Assembly (NCBI GenBank): GCA_022376515.1
Contig: WTXI01000005.1
Location: forward strand, 682,001 to 746,000
Reading direction: 5' to 3'
From: Lactifluus volemus
Taxonomy: Eukaryota > Basidiomycota > Agaricomycetes > Russulales > Russulaceae
Length of the DNA stretch: 64,000 nucleotides
In this document: positions 57,500-64,000 of the stretch, in pieces
Position numbering within the stretch: the first letter of the stretch is position 1
Layout of the letters: every line of letters starts with the position of its first letter
Translations under genes and position numbers: made by a program
Notes under the pieces: model-generated
Seen by the model: only the letters and a program-made list of their open reading frames with translations
Database searches by the model: none
What the model was told of the DNA's origin: nothing

Positions 57500-58572
57500 T
57501 TATTCAATCCCGAAACGCATATAAGAGCCAAATTCAGCACGTACCCAATCCCCCAAGAGACGTAAAATGAGTGGGAGGTTCCTCAAGTCCTCGCCCAACT
57601 CGAGTGTTTTTGACAAGTAGAACTCTCCCTCTGCTTTGATAGGACCATCTCCCAATGTGTTAGGTCCCTTGTAAATAAAAAACCACCACTTTTCACCCGT
57701 GGTAATGCAACCTCGCACACGAGACAGGCTTGCATGGACATAGGTTAGATCAGGTTAATTATTGGCAAAATAATGGACAAACTTGTGTCGATTGCAGTAC
57801 GATGCTGCCGTAAGCGGTGCCTTTATGGTGGAGTCGTATATGTCGTTTTTGTCGGCTCTGATGATGATCAGAGTAACTGGATGTAGGATAATTGAAGAGA
57901 GAATAAAGAGCGAATTTATCAGACGACGCACCATCAGGAACACAGGAAAGCAGGTAATCAATCACTCCACTGAATGAACGGTTGCCATAATCTGTCTCGA
58001 AAGTTGCCTCGGCAGGAATATTGGGGATTATGTCCACCTTCTGTTGACCATGCATTGTCGAAGCGATGTGCAGCAACATGATATCGATCAACATGGAATA
58101 TCCGGCCTCAGCCTTGGAAGGGACAAGCATGAAATAGAATGAACTCCGGCAGCTGACATGGCTTACCGTAAGATCGACGTTGTTGTGCACGAAGCTGATG
58201 AGTTGTGTAGTGGTATCAAGCGATCGACCACCAGATGCAGCACCGACTTTCCCCTCAGCCTCAATCTCACCCCTATCCTTTTCTGATGGAACGAAACCTG
58301 AAAACAAACGTATACCGACTTCACGGATGGTATCCAAGGTCATGTACGCGAACGGTGGTGGCTGAGAGTGCATTGTGCGTCAACAACTACAAGTGTCTTA
58401 TAGGGGTAGTACAAACTGGAACGGTTGTATCATGACGCCGCTTCTGGTGTGCACGATTCGATATAGGTTGGTCGTGGGATGTTGTCAAGCGATCGAGTGG
58501 CTTATAGGTTTCTTCTACTAAGAGTGAGGACGGTCCCTTTCTTTTCTTCGCGGACGACCTCGTGGAGGGCAT
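57500..58572 (-). CDS. Cassette gene X1: paralogue of X2, frame lesion in the second exon
   Basis: Exon 1 from 58572: MPSTRSSAKKRKGPSSLL, a basic nuclear-type N terminus. Exon 2 frame: HSQPPPFAYMTLDTIREVG, SEKDRGEIEAEGKVGAASGG. Next AEAGYSMLIDIMLLHIAST, AEATFETDYGNRSFSGVIDYLL, then TLIIIRADKNDIYDSTIKAPL, TAASYCNRHKF. The last exon has RGCITTGEKWWFFIYKGPN and LELGEDLRNLPLILRLLGDWV. Clearly homologous to X2. The acceptor region of exon 2 reads into a TGA in the coding frame. The same lesion exists in the copy at 62062, so it predates the duplication, unless an internal ATG (MHSQPPPF) is used. Confidence 0.45.
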
Positions 58573-58623
58573 GGTGTGAGAACAGGAGGACGCGCGACCC
58601 CTAATGGAGTTCGAGAGCAGTAG

Positions 58624-59262
58624 CCTGTCGGGATCGCGCACTATTACAAATAGGTGAAAAGGGTTGGTAGGGCCTACTATGGCCCAGGGCAAGGTAGAGG
58701 TTTCTTTGAAATTGTGGTGGTTAATTCGGGCTCGTCTAAAATTGGGAAAACGTGATGGCACGAGCAGGAATGGTTTGCTTAGCTTGCTCGACAAAGTAGT
58801 ATCTCCAGCACAAAATGGTCTAGAACGAGCAATTGTGCAGCACGGTTACCAATCTTGCCATTGAACGCCGTTCTGTATACCAAAGCGTGACCTGACACTA
58901 TGGCTTCATTATGCCCACAAAAGTCCACAAGTCCAAGTCCGATTCTTGAGTGCAGCGATAGCACTTGACTGTGATAATGTGTTTGATTCAAAAGTTGCTT
59001 TAGTAATTGTGTATAACGGTGACGGAGGTGATCGAAGTCTGGGAGGGCATGCTACCAAAGAGGAACCTCGCACCTGCGCAGGATCACATGAGGAACACCA
59101 ACCAGCTCGCTCGTCCATCCCCTGTTGTCCCCTTCATTCGACCTTTTCCCGCCGCGACCGTGCTTTCCTTCCATGAGCAACTTATGTACATCAGCTTCTG
59201 TGCGCTCAATAAAGGTTTGGCACAAATCTCGGTGATACGGGACAGATCTATTCAAGCGTGAG
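58624..59262. repeat. Duplicated segment R, copy 2 (carries a fragment of the upstream gene)
   Basis: Begins with the CCTGTCGGGATCGCGCAC stretch from the last exon of the gene at 52112-55045, then skips about 70 bp to its stop codon and continues with the same downstream DNA. It ends where the leader of the LETM1-domain gene begins. It contains no functional gene. Confidence 0.75.
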
Positions 59263-59442
59263 AGTTATACCCGATGAAGACATCATTATAGGCTCGCGTT
59301 GGGTGGGAACGGGAACGAGGTCGGTTCTCACTTTCTCTTTTATTTTCCAGAAATCGACCCTCTCAACGTGTCCACATCAGAGGTCTTGTCGTTCGCACCT
59401 CACCACCATTCATTTGTCTCGAAAAACCATATATTCAAATCC

Positions 59443-60495
59443 ATGACCTCTTTACTGTCTGTACATTCTCTCTACAGTCCCATCTCCACCACCGCAAAGT
59501 CCAAAGATGCTTCCACCACTCACACACTACCACCCATCCCTCCCAGACACAAAGTTGAACCGAGGCCCGGCCCCGTAAAGCCATTTAATAGCGCCCTCTA
59601 ACCCACACTCTCCAAAATTGAAGGAATCGCCGATCACCAACACCTCCCCACAATTTCAACCCACGCCATCCACCGCCAAACCATCCGAGACAATATCCGA
59701 GACGATGAAAGAAGATATGAAATATGCATACATTCATGGAATCCACCAGATGCTGGCAAACTTGGGAGGTTCTGGCACCAAGCCAAGGAACTATTTGTGC
59801 GTTGGACCGTTGGGTATCGCATTGGCACTAACATGTTTCTTATTAGAAATTCTACTTCAGAGGTCTCAAGTTAAATATCACGCATCGCAAGCATGCCAAG
59901 GAGATTCAAGCACGGGTAAGGGCAGGCGGAGAACCTTTGTCCCGCTGAGAATCTCGGTTTATTCCGACAAGAATGACTTTGCAACGTAGTCCCTCTCCCC
60001 TTTTCGTTTTCCATTCACCTTCTCATCCTCCGGTCTAAAGGCTTGTACAGTTCATTGCGACTTCTCGTTCTCGAGGAATCTATTCCGTTGATTGTGTTGT
60101 ACTCACCTGGCACGCTCCCGTCGACGGGAATTTTGACCTCTCTGCGCGAACGATCTGCGAACCGCCGTGAGAAGCAGCGTGCCTTCTCCGAGGCCGGTCC
60201 CAGCAGCCCTGGTGTCATCGTTAGCACCTCCTCTGTATCACGCTCTGTGGGCAAGTCATATTTTATCCGTGATTAAGAGGGGTGCAGAAGCACTTACGCT
60301 CTTGGTCTGTGTAGGCTCCTATCGCTCTCAACGTGGGGCCCCGCTTTCCGGCACTGGACGAGGATTGAAAGGCATATGAAGTCTGTAGTCGCTTACGACG
60401 CACTTCTGGTAATGGAAGGTGTGGGCAATTGGTTGATGCACCCCGAATTGCTTGAGGCGCTCGAAGAGCGCGGCATGTGCGTTGACCCGTTTTGA
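59443..60495 (+). CDS. LETM1-domain mitochondrial protein, C terminus ends at a duplication boundary
   Basis: N terminus MTSLLSVHSLYSPISTT is presequence-like; a 52-nt intron follows RPGP. Then PSETISETMKEDMKYAY, DAGKLGRFWHQAKELFVRW, ITHRKHAKEIQARVRAGGEPLSR, LRLLVLEESIPLIVLYSPGTLPSTGIL, shown in parts, ERSANRREKQRAF, STWGPAFRHWTRIERHM and VVAYDALLVMEGVG. It ends LLEALEERGMCVDPF. The ribosome-binding-like LETM1 domain acts in inner-membrane K+/H+ balance and translation. Three single-base gaps: about 59738-59742, GG 59862-59863 and about 59946. The stop at 60493-60495 is supplied by the duplicated segment beginning at 60489, so the native C terminus is probably lost. Confidence 0.72.
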
Positions 60496-60868
60496 TGAAA
60501 TGAAACTTAGCGGACAGTTGAGATGAGTTACGAAGTCGAATGGAGCGGCGATCTCTTTAGCATAGCGTATATTTTGTAGGTCCTTACAGTATGTACATTT
60601 TGGAGGCACAGCTATCAAAAATGTACCACGTAAAGGACAGGCGAACAGGAACGAAAGCGGCAAAGGTCCATAGATCAGAAAATCATACTCGAACTGAATA
60701 GAAGCAAGGAGGAACACAGAGATTTTGAATATGCGTGCACTACGATTTATATTCACTTCAGCTACAGGAGGTGCAGTAATTTACATAGCATCGAACTACA
60801 CTCGCTTCTCATATGAAAAGTATTTTTGATTATGTTCGAGGGCGTTGTTAGCCTATACAATATACCAG

Positions 60869-61996
60869 TTATTCAATTTCGAAAGAGTCAAAATCTGCAC
60901 ATACCAAATCTCTCAAGAGTCCTAGAACGAGCGCAAGGTTTTCCAAGTTCTCTCCCAAATTTAATCGTCGTGAAAAATGAAACTTAGGAGACTTATAGAC
61001 AAAAAATGTCCACTGTTCTCCCGAGGTAATGCAACCTCGCATAACAGACACCTTACATGGATATAGGTATAAGTTAGTTGATTAATGTCAAAATGGACGT
61101 ACTCTAGTTCCTTGCAATGTGATGCTACCGTAAGTGCTGCCTGTGGGATAGCCTGTTCCATGTTGTCTTGCTCGGCTCTGATGACAGCCCCAGTGACTGC
61201 CTCATTGCCAAATGTATTGCGCAATGCATCAAGGACGCCTGCATCAGCGGGAAGTCCAAACAAACATTCTAAAACAGATGTCAGACGTGGAGAGAGAATA
61301 AGGACTGAGCTTACTAGAGCCCGGTGGAGGAAGTCGGACCAACAGGTAATCAATCACTCCGCTGAATGAATAGTTGTCAGAAGCCATCTCGGAAGTTGCC
61401 TCGACAGGAAATCCGGGTACAATGTTCAACGTCCGTGCCTCATCGTGGACTGTCGAAGCGACATGCAGCAATATGATACTGATCAACATCCGACGTCTGG
61501 CCTCAGTCTTACAGGTAAGAAGGCATGAGATAGGATGACTCTGGCAGTTGACATTGGCTTACCATAAGACGGTTGCGCACGACTTTGATGAGCCGTGAGG
61601 TAGCATCAAGAGAGAGACCACTAGCCGCAGCATCGGCTTTTCCCTCAGCCTCGATCTCACCCTTTTATCCTCTGATAGGACGAGACCAACATCAGAACAT
61701 ATACCGACTTTCGCTAGGGTATCCATGTCGATTCTCGAAAATGACGGTGTCTATGAGTAAAGGTGTGCAAAGCTGTCAACGATTGCAAGCATCAAACAGT
61801 GGCAGAACGGACTGGCATGGTTGAGCGTAGGTGCTCGGCTACATTAGCACTATTAAACCCTTCTAGGTTTGTTTCCAAGTGATTGGTGCCTTCGGCTGTG
61901 GGTACGGACGCTCTCTTGCCAGGATATCGGGAAGGCACGATTTCCTGAGACAAGGTTGAGACTAAAACGAAGATCTAAGCGAGGTTTCAATCCCAT
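60869..61996 (-). pseudogene. Cassette gene X2': degraded copy of X2
   Basis: Starts like X2 (MGLKPRLDLRFSLNLV from 61996) but an extra block of about 50 bp at 61819-61869 brings a stop. Where X2 has CCCC (57156-57159) this copy has CCC (61662-61664), which breaks the frame of the second exon. The last exon keeps RGCITSGEQWTFFVYKSP but lacks the 17 codons present in X2 after it (in-frame deletion). The third exon differs: LFGLPADAGVLDALRNTFG replaces the X2 version. Either a pseudogene or a noisy copy. Confidence 0.6.
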
Positions 61997-62061
61997 AGTA
62001 TCAGACTAAACTACCATTTTCAAAATACTTTTGAACATAGTTGACATCGTTAGCCTGTACG

Positions 62062-63139
62062 TTATTCAATCCCGAAACGCATATAAGAGCCAAATTCAGC
62101 ACGTACCCAATCCCCCAAGAGACATAAAATGAGTGGGAGGTTCCTCAAGTCCTTGCCCAACTTGAATACGTTTGAAAAGTAATACTCTCCTTCTGCTTTG
62201 ATAGGACCATCTCCCAATGTCTTAGGTCCCTTGTAAAAAAAAACCACCACTTTTCACCCGTGGTAATGCAACCTCGCAGACCAGACAGGCTTGCATGGAT
62301 ATAAGTTAGATCAGGTTAGTTATTGGCAAAATAATGGACAAACTTGTGTCGATTGCAGTACGATGCTGCCACGAGTGGTGCCTTTATGATGGAGTCGTAT
62401 ATGTCGTTTTTGTCGGCTCTGATGATGATCAGAGCAACTGGATGTAGGATGATTGAAGAGAGAATAAAGAGCGAATTTATCAGACGACGCACCATCAGGA
62501 ACACAGGAAAGCAGGTAATCAATCACTCCACGGAATGAACGGTTGCCATAATCTGTCTCGAAAGTTGCCTCGGCAGGAATATTGGGGATTATGTCCACCT
62601 TCTGTTGACCGTGCATTGTCGAAGCGATGTGCAGCAATATGATATCGATCAACATGGAATATCCGGCCTCAGCCTTGGAAGGGACAAGCATGAGATAGAA
62701 TGAACTCCGGCAGCTGACATGGCTTACCGTAAGATGGACATTGTTGTGCACGAAGCTAATGAGTTGTGCAGTGGCATCAAAAGATAGACCGCCAGATGCA
62801 GCACCGGCTTTCCCCTCAGCCTCGATCTCAACCCTATCCTTTTCTGATAGAGCGAGACCTGCAAACCAACGTATACCGACTTCACGGATGATGGTATGCA
62901 AGTTAATTTTCAAGAACGGCGGTGGCTGAGAGTCCAGTGTGCGTCAACAACTACAAGTGTCATATAGGGGCAGCACAAACTCGAACGGTTGCCAGTGTAT
63001 CATGACGCCGCTTCTTGTGTGCACGACTCGATATAGGTCGGTCGTCAGGATCAAGACCTGGCTTAAAGGTTTCTTCTATTAAGAGTGAGGACGGCCCCTT
63101 TCTTTTCTTCGCGGACGACCTCTTTCTCTTGGAGGGCAT
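62062..63139 (-). CDS. Cassette gene X1': copy of X1, probably also interrupted
   Basis: Exon 1 from 63139: MPSKRKRSSAKKRKGPSSLL, ISSRAHKKRRHD. Then LDSQPPPFLKINLHTIIREVG, SEKDRVEIEAEGKAGAASG, LSFDATAQLISFVHNNVHL, AEAGYSMLIDIILLHIAST, RSFRGVIDYLL, ALIIIRADKNDIYDS, and a last exon GPIKAEGEYYFSNVFKLG. It has the same frame problem at the start of exon 2 as X1. The X1-type change in the first core strand (SGVIDYLL to RGVIDYLL) is specific to this copy. Confidence 0.45.
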
Positions 63140-63324
63140 GGTGTGAGAACAGGAGCCGGATCTCCTAAGTGGAGTTCTAGAGCGACGTTTCAAATGGCCG
63201 ACCGATCGCATAAATTCATAATTGAGCATGCTAACTCATCGAATGACAGTATATATGCCTTTTTCGGTTTCCTCAATTAATGATAGTCTGTTGAGACTGC
63301 GACCCGTGGGGTCTGCATCTGCAT

Positions 63325-63804
63325 CTAATTCCCAACCGCGAGACTGAGCGTTAGGAAGAAAGGCCCCCTCTCCCCCTTTTGTTGCTTGCTTCTGCTGCTT
63401 GTGGAGGTGCGGCGGCGCACTGCAGAAAAAGTGACTGCCAGTGTGATGCGAACCAGTTTTGTGTGTGAGCCAGTGGAGCATGCAAGCCTCGTCTTGCCCA
63501 GCGATGCTGCCAGTGTTGTCTGCCTGTGCTGCACTGAGCGGCATGTGTCACCGATCAGTAGCGCTTGCCAGTGGGCACTGCAAACACCTGGATGAGGATG
63601 AGAATCTAGAGCACACAGCTGCAGGGACCGCGTCGTGATGGAGGTTAAGGGCATTGGGAGGGGATCTGGATCGGGTGCAGAAGTGTTTGTAGGAAGGGGG
63701 TCACTTCTGTACATGGGGGGAGTAGGTTGCACTACGAACATCTGTCGGTCTTGCTTTTGCTGTTCTAGAAGGCGAAACTTTTTGGTTGGAGCGGTGGCTG
63801 ACAT
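63325..63804 (-). CDS. Hypothetical protein, 5' part credible
   Basis: From 63804: MSATAPTKKFRLLEQQKQD, RQMFVVQPTPPMYRSDPLP, then Pro/Ser-rich sequence. The first 50 residues look like a real disordered N terminus; the rest of the frame is low quality and probably spliced differently. Its start is 67 bp from the divergent frame at 63872. Confidence 0.35.
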   Translation of the reverse strand: MSATAPTKKFRLLEQQKQDRQMFVVQPTPPMYRSDPLPTNTSAPDPDPLPMPLTSITTRSLQLCALDSHPHPGVCSAHWQALLIGDTCRSVQHRQTTLAASLGKTRLACSTGSHTKLVRITLAVTFSAVRRRTSTSSRSKQQKGERGPFFLTLSLAVGN

Positions 63805-63871
63805 TTGAACGGTAACAGCATCTTGATGAGTTGCTCATGCCAGTAGTATACAATAACTTATCTTTTCAGGC
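63805..63871. promoter_or_regulatory. Putative 67-bp divergent promoter
   Basis: Lies between two candidate start codons pointing away from each other. TCTTTTCAG directly before 63871 could instead be a splice acceptor for the plus-strand frame. Confidence 0.3.
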
Positions 63872-64000
63872 ATGTCTCCGGTACTGACCCTCGCTTACTC
63901 TCCAATCTATGTCGAACCTGTTCTAGTACCAGACGAGCACGATGTCATTGAAGTAGTAGTATTCGAGTGCCCAGGGAAGGGAAAGGTTGTTGCCATTCAC
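63872..64000 (+). CDS. N-terminal part of an unknown protein, runs off the right edge
   Basis: Open frame of 43 codons to the end of the window: SPVLTLAYSPIYVEPVLVP then DEHDVIEVVVFECPGKGKVV. Balanced composition and C/G-ending codons favour coding. Too short to assign. Confidence 0.4.
   Translation, partial: MSPVLTLAYSPIYVEPVLVPDEHDVIEVVVFECPGKGKVVAIH

Larger units (their letters stand above)
55948..58620. repeat. Segmental duplication, copy 1 (contains cassette X2-X1)
   Basis: About 2.67 kb, starting at GTTTTGATGAAATGAAAC and ending after the start codon of gene X1. It matches 60489-63175 along nearly its whole length, with small indels. Confidence 0.85.
60489..63175. repeat. Segmental duplication, copy 2 (contains cassette X2'-X1')
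   Basis: Matches 55948-58620 in the same orientation. Differences include loss of 51 bp after 60977, a gain of about 50 bp at 61819-61869, and many substitutions. The left boundary falls inside the LETM1-domain gene. Confidence 0.85.

Noticed and set aside
2977..59946. Programmed -1 ribosomal frameshifting as an explanation for the many frame breaks
   Set aside because: The sites lack a common slippery heptamer or downstream structure, occur several times within single genes (five in 50757-51956) and lie in unrelated proteins. Lost bases explain them with one cause.

Overview
The window comes from a filamentous basidiomycete fungus, most likely an agaricomycete. Genes are dense and sit on both strands. 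Most are cut by several 45-70 nt GT-AG introns, and the recognisable proteins are eukaryotic housekeeping proteins with mushroom-type sequences. There is no bacterial organisation, no CRISPR array and no convincing tRNA or rRNA.

Layout. 1-334: tail of a single-pass membrane protein. 1280-4561: MIA40 between two NFKBIL1-like paralogues. 4.56-10.9 kb: gene-poor DNA with one iron-type alcohol dehydrogenase/maleylacetate reductase gene. 10.9-16.0: a large Sec7-PH ARF exchange factor. 16.5-19.7: MMT-type cation diffusion facilitator and the cohesion factor DCC1. 20.5-24.4: DUF262 protein and NIPA magnesium transporter. 24.6-31.0: TCP11/SOK1-like protein, TFIIH subunit SSL1, a cysteine-rich membrane protein and a lineage-specific protein. 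32.2-34.2: NHA1-type antiporter. 36.2-38.9: paraoxonase-like lactonase and ribosomal protein uS5/RPS2. 39.6-44.7: ornithine decarboxylase antizyme, DUF1771-Smr protein, EMI1-like protein, HAD hydrolase and mitochondrial bS6. 44.8-55.0: Tudor-SN (SND1), a coiled-coil protein, an amidohydrolase-like protein and a large basic nuclear-looking protein. 55-63.2: a recently duplicated region with two copies of a two-gene cassette (possible PD-(D/E)XK-like family), a duplicated spacer and a LETM1-domain gene that ends at a duplication boundary. 63.3-64: starts of two divergent unknown genes.

Two features stand out. First, about 27 positions in 14 otherwise conserved genes need exactly one extra base to keep the protein in frame, usually in a short homopolymer. 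All have the same sign. This points to systematic single-base deletions in this sequence, not to many independent pseudogenes, so many gene models here need a corrected base. Second, the antizyme gene reads straight through without its expected +1 recoding site. One restored G would recreate a UUU-UGA-C shift site exactly where the conserved second antizyme frame begins.

Neighbouring genes mostly have unrelated functions (protein import into mitochondria, transcription and repair, polyamine control, ion transport, RNA metabolism). No biosynthetic cluster is visible. Several gene pairs share very short divergent promoters of 67-185 bp.
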